Assembly (NCBI RefSeq): GCF_009741445.1
Contig: NZ_CP046507.1
Location: 2,914,001-2,978,000, forward strand
Source: Mycobacterium avium subsp. avium
GTDB taxonomy: Bacteria; Actinomycetota; Actinomycetes; Mycobacteriales; Mycobacteriaceae
Length of the DNA stretch: 64,000 nt
Direction of reading: 5' to 3'
Positions within the stretch are counted from its first letter, which is position 1. Each line of letters opens with the position of its first letter. The position numbers and the translations under genes were made by a program. Below are positions 41,816 to 50,349 of this stretch, in pieces. The notes under the pieces were generated by a model. The model had not been told where the DNA came from, searched no databases, and saw nothing but the letters and a program-made list of their open reading frames with translations.

Positions 41816-43364
41816 GGCGAGCACACCCACCATCGATCGCCTGGTCAGGTCGCGCGGCGTCGAGTTCGGCGGCAAGCCGATGGTGATCGACCCGGGTTAC
41901 CGCATCACCTATGACCAACTCGACACCGCCACAAGGGAACTCGCCGCGGTGTTCGTGCAGGCCGGCGTCGGCAAGGGCACCCGGGTGGGATTGATCATGC
42001 CCAACAACACCCGTTGGGTGCTGATCGCCATCGCCCTGACCCGCATCGGCGCCGTCCTGGTACCGCTGAGCACGCTGCTGCGAGCCGGTGAACTCGTCGC
42101 GCAGTTGCGGGTCGCCGCCGTGCAGTTCTTGGTGAGCGTGGACGAATTCCGCGGTCACCGCTACCTCGACGACGTCGCGGCGGTGCGTTCCGAACTGCCA
42201 GCGCTGCAACAGGTTTGGCCGACCGAACAGCTCGACGCCGCCGCGGCCGGCGCGCGGGCCGGCCAGATCGTCGATGCCATGACCCAAACCGTCACCCCCG
42301 CGGACCCGCTGGTGATCATGTTCACCTCGGGAAGCAGCGGAACGCCCAAGGGCGTCTGGCACTCGCACGGCAGCGCGCTGGGCGCGGTGCAATCCGGCCT
42401 CGCGGCCCGCTGCATCGACGCCGACTCCCGTCTGTATCTGCCGATGCCGTTCTTCTGGGTGGGCGGTTTCGGCAGCGGAATACTGTCCGCGCTGCTGGCC
42501 GGCGCCACCCTGGTGACCGAGGAAATCCCTCGACCGGAGACCACCCTGCGATTGCTGGAAAGCGAACGGGTCACGCTGTTTCGGGGCTGGCCGGACCAGG
42601 CCGAGACCCTGGCCAGGCATGCCGGCACCGTCGGCGCCGACCTCTCGGCGCTGCGGCCCGGAAGCCTGCAAGCCCTGCTGCCGCCCGAACAGCGCGCCCG
42701 ACCGGGCGCCCGGGCCACACTTTTCGGCATGACCGAGGCGTTCGGCCCGTACAGCGGTTACCCCGCCGACACCGACATGCCCGTTTCGGCGCGGGGCAGC
42801 TGCGGAAAGCCGTTCGACGGCATGGAAGTCCGCATCGTCGACCCCGACACCGGCGCGCCGGTCGGGGCCGGGACCGCCGGCATCATCCAGATCCGGGGAC
42901 CGCACACGCTGCGCGGCATGTGTGGCCGCAGCCGCGAAGAGTTGTTCACCGTCGACGGCTTCTACCCCACCGGCGACCTGGGTCATCTCGACGACGCGGG
43001 GTTTTTGTTCTACCACGGGCGCGCCGACGACATGTTCAAGGTCAGCGGCGCCACCGTCTACCCGAGCGAGGTCGAGCGCGCGCTACGCACCATCGACGGG
43101 GTGGACGGCGCCGTCGTCACCAATGTGCCGGGCGCCACGGGTGACCGGGTGGGCGCGGCGGTGGTGTGCCGTGAGTTGACCGCCGCACAACTGCGCGCCG
43201 CCGCGCGAAACCTGTTGAGCTCCTTCAAGGTTCCCAGTGTGTGGCTGGTGCTGCGATCCGACGACGACCTGCCGCGCGGGGTCACCGGCAAGGTCGACGT
43301 GCGCCGGCTGCGCGAGCTGCTCGCCGACGCCGACCGGCGTCAGGAAACCCGTGTCCAGGGTTGA
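41808..43364 (+). CDS. Acyl-CoA ligase 3 of 3
   Basis: 518 residues. P-loop FTSGSSGTPKG, adenylate motif GMTEAFG, TGDLGHLDDAG and catalytic Lys in GVTGKVDVRRL. It ends the plus-strand operon and overlaps the 3' end of the opposing small secreted-protein gene by 25 nt. Three ligases in a row with overlapping ends is an unusual arrangement; see findings. Confidence 0.9.
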   Translation: MPEASTPTIDRLVRSRGVEFGGKPMVIDPGYRITYDQLDTATRELAAVFVQAGVGKGTRVGLIMPNNTRWVLIAIALTRIGAVLVPLSTLLRAGELVAQLRVAAVQFLVSVDEFRGHRYLDDVAAVRSELPALQQVWPTEQLDAAAAGARAGQIVDAMTQTVTPADPLVIMFTSGSSGTPKGVWHSHGSALGAVQSGLAARCIDADSRLYLPMPFFWVGGFGSGILSALLAGATLVTEEIPRPETTLRLLESERVTLFRGWPDQAETLARHAGTVGADLSALRPGSLQALLPPEQRARPGARATLFGMTEAFGPYSGYPADTDMPVSARGSCGKPFDGMEVRIVDPDTGAPVGAGTAGIIQIRGPHTLRGMCGRSREELFTVDGFYPTGDLGHLDDAGFLFYHGRADDMFKVSGATVYPSEVERALRTIDGVDGAVVTNVPGATGDRVGAAVVCRELTAAQLRAAARNLLSSFKVPSVWLVLRSDDDLPRGVTGKVDVRRLRELLADADRRQETRVQG

Positions 43365-43702
43365 CAGTTCTGCGACTCGAACGCCTTGACCGCGGAGTTG
43401 ATGTTCGCATACATCGGGCCGATCGAGGTATTCGTCTGCAGCACATGCTCTTTGTTCGCGTCCGCCGTGCTGTAGGTGAACCACGAACACATCGAGTCCT
43501 GGGTCGGCACATTGTTGATCCAGACCCCGAAGGCCGAGCCCGAGCCGCCCGTGTGGTAGAGGCCCGGGGCGATGTCGGGGCCCACCACGAAAACACCGGT
43601 GCCGGGAATGGGGTCCATCGGGTCGGCGAAGGCCGGGGCCGCGAGCGCAATCGCCGTCGCGGCCACAGCCAACAGGGCCGACGCGCGAAGCTTTGCGGGC
43701 AT
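43340..43702 (-). CDS. Small secreted protein of unknown function
   Basis: 120 residues. A clear Sec signal peptide (LRASALLAVAATAIALAAPAFA, cleavage after AFA near residue 26). The mature part has the pattern VGPDIAPGLYHTGG and two Cys (MCSWF and QNCQPW) that could form a disulfide. GGAGG precedes the ATG. Similar small exported proteins are common in mycobacteria, but I recognise no function. Confidence 0.8.
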   Translation of the reverse strand: MPAKLRASALLAVAATAIALAAPAFADPMDPIPGTGVFVVGPDIAPGLYHTGGSGSAFGVWINNVPTQDSMCSWFTYSTADANKEHVLQTNTSIGPMYANINSAVKAFESQNCQPWTRVS

Positions 43703-43775
43703 CTCGTTGCCTCCGTTCGTTGCCCACCCCGATGGCAGCGTATGCCCAACCCGGCTGCGCGACAAGAGATGGCGG

Positions 43776-44084
43776 CTACCGACGAGTGCCGGACACGGCC
43801 GAACGCGGTAGCCGCCCGGCGCGCGAGTGTCCGCAGAGAACGTCACCGTCGATCAGCACGTCGAAGTCCAGGTTGAGTCGCATGGGCCTGGTCACCGATT
43901 GGCGCCAGGTGAGCCGGGTGCCGCCGCCGACTACCTCGCTCGTAACATCTTGCAGCGCAACGATTTCGCCCCTATAGGTTGCCGTACCGACAAGCTCGTC
44001 GCGCACTCGCCTGAACGTGTAGAGCACCGCCAGCGTGCCGATCGGGGTCTTGATGCGCACGTCCCAGTCTCCTTCGATGCCCAC
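43776..44084 (-). CDS. Hypothetical protein, lipocalin-like pattern
   Basis: 102 residues. Beta-rich pattern: WDVRIKTPIGTLAVLYTF, VGTATYRGEIVAL, then GGTRLTWRQSVTRPMRLNLDFDV. The GTG start immediately follows the stop of the DJ-1-like gene, so they form an operon. The strand pattern resembles small lipid- or ligand-binding barrels, but this is only a fold guess. Confidence 0.65.
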   Translation of the reverse strand: MGIEGDWDVRIKTPIGTLAVLYTFRRVRDELVGTATYRGEIVALQDVTSEVVGGGTRLTWRQSVTRPMRLNLDFDVLIDGDVLCGHSRAGRLPRSAVSGTRR

Positions 44085-44741
44085 CTATACCCCCGCCGGC
44101 TCTCGGCCCACGGGCCGCCACACGGTGCCGCGGCGCTCGTATTCGAAGAGTTCCTCGACGGCGTGGGCGATTCGGGGTCCGTAGCAGCGCTCCAACAGGT
44201 GCAGACCCAGGTCGAGCCCCGAGGTCACGCCGCCGGCGGTGACCAGGTCGCCGTCGTCGACGACGCGGGCGGCCACCGCGCGCACGCCAGCGGCCTCGAG
44301 CAATTCCAAACCCAGGTGATGGGTCGCCGCGCGGCGCCCTTCGATCAGGCCGGACATCGCCATCACGAGGGAACCGCCACACACCGCCGCCATGGTCACG
44401 TCGGGATTACCAAATGCCTTGCACAGCAGCGGAGTTAGTTCGGACTGGGCCGCACGAGCCAGCAACACCGGGATGGTCTCCACGCCGTCGTCGGGGTCAC
44501 CGACGGTGGGCCCGCTGGCGCCGGGCACGATCACCCAGCCGGGGCGAGACGGATCGAGGGCGGCGGTGGCGGCCAGCGCGAGCCCGCACGTACCGCTGAT
44601 CACGCTGCGCGGCCCTTCGGCCGCAACCAATGTCACCGCGAGCTCACCGGCGACCATCGCCGCGCCGGCGGCCAGGACTTCGAACGGGGCGATGACGTCG
44701 AGCGGGTCGAACCCGTCGTACAACACGATTTGCGCATGCAC
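44085..44741 (-). CDS. DJ-1/PfpI-family protein
   Basis: 218 residues. IVLYDGFDPLDVIAPFEVL is the typical N-terminus, and the nucleophile-elbow Cys is in MAAVCGGSLVMA, followed by AATHHLGLELL and TSGLDLGLHLLE. Members include isonitrile hydratases, glyoxalases and the sensor domains of AraC regulators. GTG 44741 has only a weak ribosome site. It diverges from an AraC regulator whose own N-terminal domain has the same fold, so the pair may share a ligand. Confidence 0.85.
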   Translation of the reverse strand: MHAQIVLYDGFDPLDVIAPFEVLAAGAAMVAGELAVTLVAAEGPRSVISGTCGLALAATAALDPSRPGWVIVPGASGPTVGDPDDGVETIPVLLARAAQSELTPLLCKAFGNPDVTMAAVCGGSLVMAMSGLIEGRRAATHHLGLELLEAAGVRAVAARVVDDGDLVTAGGVTSGLDLGLHLLERCYGPRIAHAVEELFEYERRGTVWRPVGREPAGV

Positions 44742-44777
44742 CCGGCAATGCTCGCCGGCCGCCTCCCGCCGCCGCCA

Positions 44778-44809
44778 GTGGCAAGGCTGCCACGTTACGC
44801 CGGTATATT
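44778..44809 (+). promoter_or_regulatory. Operator-like dyad and promoter of the AraC regulator
   Basis: GTGGCA-AGGC-TGCCAC (44778-44793) is a perfect 6-bp dyad, followed by TATATT (44804-44809), a good -10 box only 8 nt before the ATG at 44818. This suggests a leaderless transcript and control of both divergent genes from the dyad. Confidence 0.5.
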
Positions 44810-44817
44810 GCCAAACC

Positions 44818-45771
44818 ATGCACGCTGTTGCGATCCTGGCGGAGCCCGATGCCATCGCGTTCGACCTCGCGATTGCCATCGAGGTGTTCGGCCGCGTCTG
44901 GCTCGACGGCGGGGCGCCGGGCTACCGAGTGCGCGTCTGCGGCTGCGAGCCCGTGGTCGCGGCCGGGCCGATTCGGATCGCCACCGACTTCGGCTTGGAC
45001 GAGCTCGCCAACGCCGACACCATCGTCGTGCCGGGTCGCAACGACGTCACGGCGGTGGTCCGCGAGGACGTCACCGCCGCGCTGAAGTCGGCCTACCACA
45101 AGGGAATCCGTATCGCCTCCATTTGCAGCGGGGCCTTCACCGTGGCTGCGGCGGGTGTACTCGACGGCAAACGGGCGACCACGCACTGGGTGGCGGCGGA
45201 ACTGTTTTCGGCGACCTACCCCAACGTCCGACTCGACGCTGACGCGCTCTACGTCGACGAGGGGCAGGTCCTGACCTCCGCCGGGGCGTCCGCGGGTCTG
45301 GACCTGTGTTTGCACATGGTCGCCCGCGACTATGGTTCCGCCGCGGCCGCCGACGCCGCGCGCCTGGCGGTCACCCCGCTGCATCGCGACGGCGGCCAAG
45401 CACAATTCATCATCCGCAACCGCCGCATCGCCAACACGGAGCTCGACGGCCTGCTGATCTGGATCGAGAAGAACGCGCACCTGCCGCTTACGCTGCGCGA
45501 CATCGCACGACGGGCATCCAGCAGCGAACGAACGATCAATCGCCGGTTCAAACAAGAGACGGGTCATACACCCATGCAATGGGTCAACAACGTCCGGATC
45601 CGACATGCCCAACAACTGCTGGAAAGCACCTCGGACAGCGTCGAAACCATCTCGCGCCAAGTCGGTTTCACGTCGGCGACGAATTTCCGCGAGCAGTTTC
45701 GCCGATTGGCCGGGGTGTCGCCGCGAAGTTACCGCAGCACGTTTCGCGACCGGGCCGCCGGCGGCCGCTAG
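44818..45771 (+). CDS. AraC-family regulator with DJ-1/PfpI sensor domain (GlxA-type)
   Basis: 317 residues. Residues 1-180 form a DJ-1/PfpI domain (ILAEPDAIAFDLAIAIEVFG; Cys in ASICSGAFTVA). Residues ~210-310 are an AraC HTH pair (LTLRDIARRASSSERTINRRF; VETISRQVGFTSATNFREQF). It probably senses a small molecule and regulates the divergent DJ-1 gene. The start is within 8 nt of a -10 box, consistent with leaderless translation. Its end overlaps the opposing GntR gene by 4 nt. Confidence 0.9.
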   Translation: MHAVAILAEPDAIAFDLAIAIEVFGRVWLDGGAPGYRVRVCGCEPVVAAGPIRIATDFGLDELANADTIVVPGRNDVTAVVREDVTAALKSAYHKGIRIASICSGAFTVAAAGVLDGKRATTHWVAAELFSATYPNVRLDADALYVDEGQVLTSAGASAGLDLCLHMVARDYGSAAAADAARLAVTPLHRDGGQAQFIIRNRRIANTELDGLLIWIEKNAHLPLTLRDIARRASSSERTINRRFKQETGHTPMQWVNNVRIRHAQQLLESTSDSVETISRQVGFTSATNFREQFRRLAGVSPRSYRSTFRDRAAGGR

Positions 45772-46454
45772 GCCCGACCGCTCTGATCGGTCACCACGCC
45801 GCGCGACATCAGGTGATCGATCAGCGGAACCGCACCGGCGGCCAGGTGCTCCGACATCGCCGCGCGGGCCAGCTTGTCGTCCCGTTTTTTCAGCGCGGAC
45901 AAGATGCGCCGGTGGTCCTTCATCGACTGCTCGGGCCAGCCCGGGATCGCAGGGAACACCGATTCCGGTGCGTAGCGGGTGATTTGGGACATCAGCTGCG
46001 CCAGTTTGGGTGAGTCGGCGGCGATGTTGATGGCCCGGTGGAATTCGTGGTTCAGCCGGACAGTGCGCTCGTGCTCGTCGCCGGCGTAGGCGTCCTCCAG
46101 CTGCGCCTGGATCTGTTTGAGCTCGCGCAGCTGGTCGTCGGTGATGTTGACCGCCGCACGCGCGGCCAGCTCACCGCCGACGTGCGCCTGCACGTTCGCC
46201 ACGTCGGTGACGTCGCGCCGGGTGACCGGCAGCACAACGAAGCCGCGCCGGGGCTGCTGGCTGATCAGGCCCTCGGCGCGCAGCGCGAACAGCGCTTCAC
46301 GCACCGGTGTGACGCTGATCCCGAGTTCGGCGGCCAGCTGATCCAGCCGCACATAGGAGCCGGCGGCGTAACTGCCGTCAAAGATCCGGCCGCGGATCAG
46401 ATGCGCGACGTCGTCGGAAAGTTGCGGTCGGGCCGCGAAATCCGGAACGCTCAT
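45768..46454 (-). CDS. GntR-family regulator (FCD subfamily)
   Basis: 228 residues. N-terminal winged HTH (LRLDQLAAELGISVTPVREAL pattern) and a C-terminal all-helical FCD domain with metal-site candidates in LNHEFHRAI and EHLAAG. Such regulators often sense organic acids of catabolic operons. It starts 6 nt after the acyl-CoA dehydrogenase stop on the same strand, so it is cotranscribed with that operon and may regulate it. Confidence 0.9.
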   Translation of the reverse strand: MSVPDFAARPQLSDDVAHLIRGRIFDGSYAAGSYVRLDQLAAELGISVTPVREALFALRAEGLISQQPRRGFVVLPVTRRDVTDVANVQAHVGGELAARAAVNITDDQLRELKQIQAQLEDAYAGDEHERTVRLNHEFHRAINIAADSPKLAQLMSQITRYAPESVFPAIPGWPEQSMKDHRRILSALKKRDDKLARAAMSEHLAAGAVPLIDHLMSRGVVTDQSGRA

Positions 46455-46460
46455 CGTTGC

Positions 46461-47654
46461 CTACACCCGGTATTCGGCGAGCAGCCGCTTACTGATGATG
46501 TTCTTCTGGATCTCGCTGGTGCCCTCGCCGATGAGCAAAAACGGCGCGTCGCGCATCAGCCGCTCGATCTCGTACTCCTTGGAATAGCCGTAGCCGCCGT
46601 GGATCCGGAAACTCTGCTGGGTCACTTCGGCGCAGTATTCGCTGGCCAGGTATTTGGCCATTCCGGCGGCGACGTCGTTGCGCTCCCCCGAGTCCTTCAG
46701 ACGTGCGGCGTTGACCATCATCAGGTGTGCCGCTTCGACTTTGGTGGCCATCTCGGCCAGTTGGAACGCGATGGCCTGGTGCTCGGCGATCGGCTTGCCG
46801 AAGGTCTCGCGTTGTTGCGCGTAGCGCACCGCCAGCTCGAAGGCGCGGATCGCGACACCGCACGCGCGGGCCGAGACGTTGACCCGGCCCACCTCGATGC
46901 CGTCCATCATCTGGAAGAAGCCCTGCCCCGGCGTGCCGCCGAGGATGTCGTCGGCGGCCGCCCGGTAGCCGTCGAAGATGAGCTCGGTGGTTTCGATGCC
47001 CTTGTAGCCCAGCTTGTCGATCTTCCCCGGAATCCGCAGGCCCGCAACGACTTCGCCGAACCCGACCGGCTTCTCGACCAGGAACGCGGTCAGGTTGCGG
47101 TGCGGCTTGTCCGAGCCCTCGTCGGTGCGCACCAGCACCGCGATCAGCGTCGAGGTGGCACCGTTGGTGAGCCACATCTTCTGGCCGTCGATGGTGTAGC
47201 CGCCGTCCGGATCGCGCCGGGCGCGGGTCCGGATCGCGGCCACATCGGAGCCCAGCTCCGGCTCCGACATCGAGAACGCGCCGCGGGTCTCGCCGACCGC
47301 CATCCGCGGCAGGAAGCGCTGCTTCTGTTCGTCGGTGCCGTGCTGGCGCAGCATGTAGGCCACGATGAAGTGGGTGTTGAGCACACCGGAGACGCTCATC
47401 CAGCCGCGGGCCAGCTCCTCCACGCACAGGGCGTAGGTCAGCAGCGACTCGCCCAATCCGCCGTACTCCTGCGGGATCATCAGCCCGAACAGCCCCATGT
47501 CGCGCATCTGGTCGACGATGTCCTGGGGGTAGGTGTCGGCGCGTTCCAGTTCCGCGGCGTGGGGAATGACTTCCTTGTCGACGAATTGCCGTACGGTGGC
47601 GATGATCTCGGTCTGGAATTCGGTCAACCCGAGGGTCTGGGCCAGTCTGGTCAT
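46461..47654 (-). CDS. Acyl-CoA dehydrogenase, now downstream of IS copy 2
   Basis: 397 residues. AFSMSEPELGSDVAAIRT for FAD/substrate, QMMDGIEVGRVNVSARACG, and the catalytic Glu in LIGEGTSEIQK: a complete, canonical enzyme. The flanks of IS copy 2 show that it originally followed the CoA-transferase gene at 49149 directly, with the ribosome site GAAGGGAA. The IS now provides AAGGA at the same distance from the ATG. Confidence 0.92.
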   Translation of the reverse strand: MTRLAQTLGLTEFQTEIIATVRQFVDKEVIPHAAELERADTYPQDIVDQMRDMGLFGLMIPQEYGGLGESLLTYALCVEELARGWMSVSGVLNTHFIVAYMLRQHGTDEQKQRFLPRMAVGETRGAFSMSEPELGSDVAAIRTRARRDPDGGYTIDGQKMWLTNGATSTLIAVLVRTDEGSDKPHRNLTAFLVEKPVGFGEVVAGLRIPGKIDKLGYKGIETTELIFDGYRAAADDILGGTPGQGFFQMMDGIEVGRVNVSARACGVAIRAFELAVRYAQQRETFGKPIAEHQAIAFQLAEMATKVEAAHLMMVNAARLKDSGERNDVAAGMAKYLASEYCAEVTQQSFRIHGGYGYSKEYEIERLMRDAPFLLIGEGTSEIQKNIISKRLLAEYRV

Positions 47655-47679
47655 GTGCTGCGTTCCTTAGGGTTGAAGG

Positions 47680-47850
47680 GGTCTGGGATTGGATGTCCTG
47701 GATGCCCAGGACGGTGGGGTGTGGCTAATGTGTTGTTGCAACGGTTGTTGCTTGAAAGGAATGGCCGCCCTGCCGTTTTGGACGGTCCTGGCCACTGATT
47801 GAGATCTGACGCGTACTCGATGACGCTGCTCTAAGGACCTGTTGGCGGGG
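47680..47850 (+). ncRNA. Predicted bridge RNA of IS copy 2
   Basis: Same sequence as in copy 1, offset by 13,740 bp. The target here reads TCCCTTC to the right of the junction, so the putative guide GAAAGGA has one mismatch, consistent with tolerated variation. Boundaries are estimates. Confidence 0.6.
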
Positions 47851-47885
47851 TTGTCCGCGGGGACTGCGACGACAGGAGTAGCGGT

Positions 47886-49091
47886 ATGGCCGAACCCGAC
47901 CGAGTGTGGGTGGGTATCGACGTCGGTAAGTCCACTCATCATGCGTGCGCGATCGATGACACCGGAAAGGTGGTGTGGTCGAAGAAAATCCCGAACGAAC
48001 AGGCCGCGATCGAAGACCTGATCGCCCAGGGCGGCCGGATTGCTAACCACGTGGTGTGGGCGATCGATTTGACCTCGCCGCCGGCGGCGCTGCTGATCGC
48101 CGTACTGCTGAGCGCGAAAGCCGAGGTGGTGTATGTGCCGGGCCGCACGGTTAACACGATGAGTCATGCGTTCCGCGGCGAAGGCAAGACCGACGCCAAA
48201 GACGCGCGGGTAATCGCCGAAACCGCTCGGCACCGACGAGATCTGTCCCCGGTCGTACCCGGCGAAGACCTGGTTGCCGAATTGCGGTCGCTGACCGCAT
48301 ACCGGTCGGATCTGATGGCTGACTGGGTGCGAGGCGTGAACCGGCTGCGCTCGATGCTCACCGCCATCTTCCCTGCTCTGGAAGCTGCGTTCGACTACTC
48401 CACCCGCGCGCCGTTGATCCTGGTATCCGCTATGTGCACTCCGGGCGAAATCCGGTCGGCAAAAAGAGCTGGCGTGATCAAGCACCTTCGGAAAAACCGG
48501 GCATGGCCCAACAACATCGACACGATCGCCGACAAGGCGCTCGCCGCGGCAGCAGGCCAGATAATCACCCTTCCCGGCGAAGCCGGAACCGCCGCGCTCA
48601 TCAAGCAACTCGCAGCACGGCTGCTGGACTTGGATCGGCAGATCAAGGACATCGATAAGCAAATCACCAACAAATTTCGTGAGCATCCCAGCGCCGCCAT
48701 CATCGAGTCGATGCCCGGCATGGGGCCACACCTGGGCGCTGAGTTCCTCGTAATCACCGGCGGCAACATGGCCGCCTTCACCAACCCCGGCCGACTGGCA
48801 TCGTTCGCCGGATTGGTACCCGTCCCACGCGATTCCGGCCGTATCACCGGCAATCTGCATCGGCCCAAGCGCTACAACCGGCGCCTGCGCCGCGTGTTCT
48901 ACCTCGCCGCCCTGTCCAGCCTCAAGATCGAAGGTCCCTCGCGGGCTTTCTACGACCGCAAACGATCCGAGAACCATATCCACACCCAGGCCCTGCTTGC
49001 CCTGGCACGCCGCCACGTCGACGTCCTGTGGGCACTGCTGCGCGACAACAGAACCTGGCAACCCCAGCAACCAACCGTGGCAGCTGCCTGA
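47886..49091 (+). CDS. IS110-family transposase, copy 2
   Basis: Identical 401-residue product to the gene at 34146, with the same active-site residues (Asp12, Asp61, Asp103, Asp106 and the Ser in PRDSGR). Identity of the two copies points to recent transposition within this genome. Confidence 0.93.
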   Translation: MAEPDRVWVGIDVGKSTHHACAIDDTGKVVWSKKIPNEQAAIEDLIAQGGRIANHVVWAIDLTSPPAALLIAVLLSAKAEVVYVPGRTVNTMSHAFRGEGKTDAKDARVIAETARHRRDLSPVVPGEDLVAELRSLTAYRSDLMADWVRGVNRLRSMLTAIFPALEAAFDYSTRAPLILVSAMCTPGEIRSAKRAGVIKHLRKNRAWPNNIDTIADKALAAAAGQIITLPGEAGTAALIKQLAARLLDLDRQIKDIDKQITNKFREHPSAAIIESMPGMGPHLGAEFLVITGGNMAAFTNPGRLASFAGLVPVPRDSGRITGNLHRPKRYNRRLRRVFYLAALSSLKIEGPSRAFYDRKRSENHIHTQALLALARRHVDVLWALLRDNRTWQPQQPTVAAA

Positions 49092-49148
49092 CGCACTCAC
49101 CGGGCGTCCTCACCGCTTGACACGCTCATTGAGATTCCCTTCGGTTGC

Positions 49149-50348
49149 TCAGCAGGCGATGGTCTTGGCGTCGGCCAGCCGCTCGATGTCCGCGGCGGTG
49201 AGCCCCAGCCGCGCGAGGACCTCGGCGGTGTCTTGCCCCAGGGCGGGGGCGGGCGCGCCGGCGGGATGGGTGCCGTCGAACGCGGCCGGCAATCCGGGCG
49301 CGAAGTAGTCGCCCAGGCCGGGCTGGTGCAATCGGGAAAACAGCGGATTGGCAGTGACTTTCGGCCCCGCCGCGACCTCGGCGAAGGTGCGGTACCGCTC
49401 GAAGAGCACGGTGGTGTGCGACAGCGCGGCGGTGATTTCGTCGGCGGTGTGATCGCCGAACCAGGTGGCGAACAGACCGGAGAGCACGTCGCGGTACCGG
49501 TAGCGCTCGCCCTCGGAGCCGAAGTCGACACCCAGCGCATCGGCGAGCGCCGACACCGCCGCGCCGGTGCCCGTCACGTCGAGCAGGTCGCGAAAATGCC
49601 GACCGGTCAACGTGACAACCATGAACCTGGCTCCGTCGCGGCTGGTGAAGTCCTGCCCGTACTGGCCGTAGATGGCGTTGCCCAACCGTTCGCGCTGGGT
49701 GCCGACGACTTGCGGCTCGGTGAGCAACCCCAGGTTGGCCGCGGTGGCCAGCGCGACGTCCTCCAGCGCCAGGCTGATCCGCGCGCCGGCCCCGGACTGC
49801 TCGCGGCGGTGGACGGCGGTGACGACGGACAGCGCGGCATACAGTCCGCAGCACACGTCCCAGGCCGGCAGCACGTGGTTGATCGGGCCGGCGTGCTCGG
49901 CCGGGCCGGTGACCAGCGGGTAGCCGATGCCGGCGTTGACGGTGTAGTCCACGCCGGTGGAGCCGTCGCCGCGACCGAGTAGCTGGACGTGGATGACGTC
50001 GGCGCGCAGCGCCGCCAGCGCATCGTGGCTCAGCCAGGACAGGCCCGCCGCGTTGGTGACGACGACGCCGTCGCCCTCCACGATCAGTCGCTGCACCAGC
50101 CGTTGGCCCTCGGCGGACCGCAAATCGATGGTGGCCGAACGCTTTCCCTTGTTCAGCCCGGTCCAATAGATCGACGTGCCGTCCGCCGCCAGCGGCCAGC
50201 GTTGCACGTCGGAAGCGCCGCCGATCGGGTCGACCCGGATCACCTCCGCGCCGAGCTGACTCAGCGTCATGCCGCACAACGGCGCGGCGACGAAGCTGGA
50301 CACCTCCACCACGCTGAGGCCGTGCAGGGGCAGCCGCGGATCGGTCAT
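49149..50348 (-). CDS. Family III CoA-transferase (CaiB/BaiF type)
   Basis: 399 residues. VVEVSSFVAAPLCGMTLSQLGAEVIRVD at the N-terminus and a catalytic Asp in LPAWDVCCGLYAA. It is only distantly similar to the CoA-transferase at 20235. Its stop is 10 bp from the IS right end and remains its own, so the protein is intact. One base separates the thiolase stop from its ATG (TGAGATG). The operon order was SDR, thiolase, CoA-transferase, dehydrogenase, GntR. Confidence 0.9.
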   Translation of the reverse strand: MTDPRLPLHGLSVVEVSSFVAAPLCGMTLSQLGAEVIRVDPIGGASDVQRWPLAADGTSIYWTGLNKGKRSATIDLRSAEGQRLVQRLIVEGDGVVVTNAAGLSWLSHDALAALRADVIHVQLLGRGDGSTGVDYTVNAGIGYPLVTGPAEHAGPINHVLPAWDVCCGLYAALSVVTAVHRREQSGAGARISLALEDVALATAANLGLLTEPQVVGTQRERLGNAIYGQYGQDFTSRDGARFMVVTLTGRHFRDLLDVTGTGAAVSALADALGVDFGSEGERYRYRDVLSGLFATWFGDHTADEITAALSHTTVLFERYRTFAEVAAGPKVTANPLFSRLHQPGLGDYFAPGLPAAFDGTHPAGAPAPALGQDTAEVLARLGLTAADIERLADAKTIAC

Positions 50349-50349
50349 C

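Larger units (their letters stand above)
47667..49130 (-). other. Antisense ORF pair of IS copy 2 (Hed-like)
   Basis: Same layout as in copy 1: 10-codon ORF from ATG 49130, GTGA overlap at 49100, then 477 codons to TAA at 47667. The host SD-like GAAGGGA at the right junction lies before the first ATG. The stop overlaps the AAGGA that now serves the dehydrogenase gene. Coding status is unproven. Confidence 0.4.
47664..49138 (+). mobile_element. IS110-family element (IS900-like), copy 2
   Basis: 1,475 bp, apparently identical to copy 1 in length, in the transposase and in all parts I compared, in the same orientation 13,740 bp away. The target again is an SD: CATG, 8 nt, TCCTT on the plus strand, belonging to the acyl-CoA dehydrogenase gene. 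On the right, CTTCGG follows the end. The antisense ORF again runs in the direction of the interrupted operon. Confidence 0.92.
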
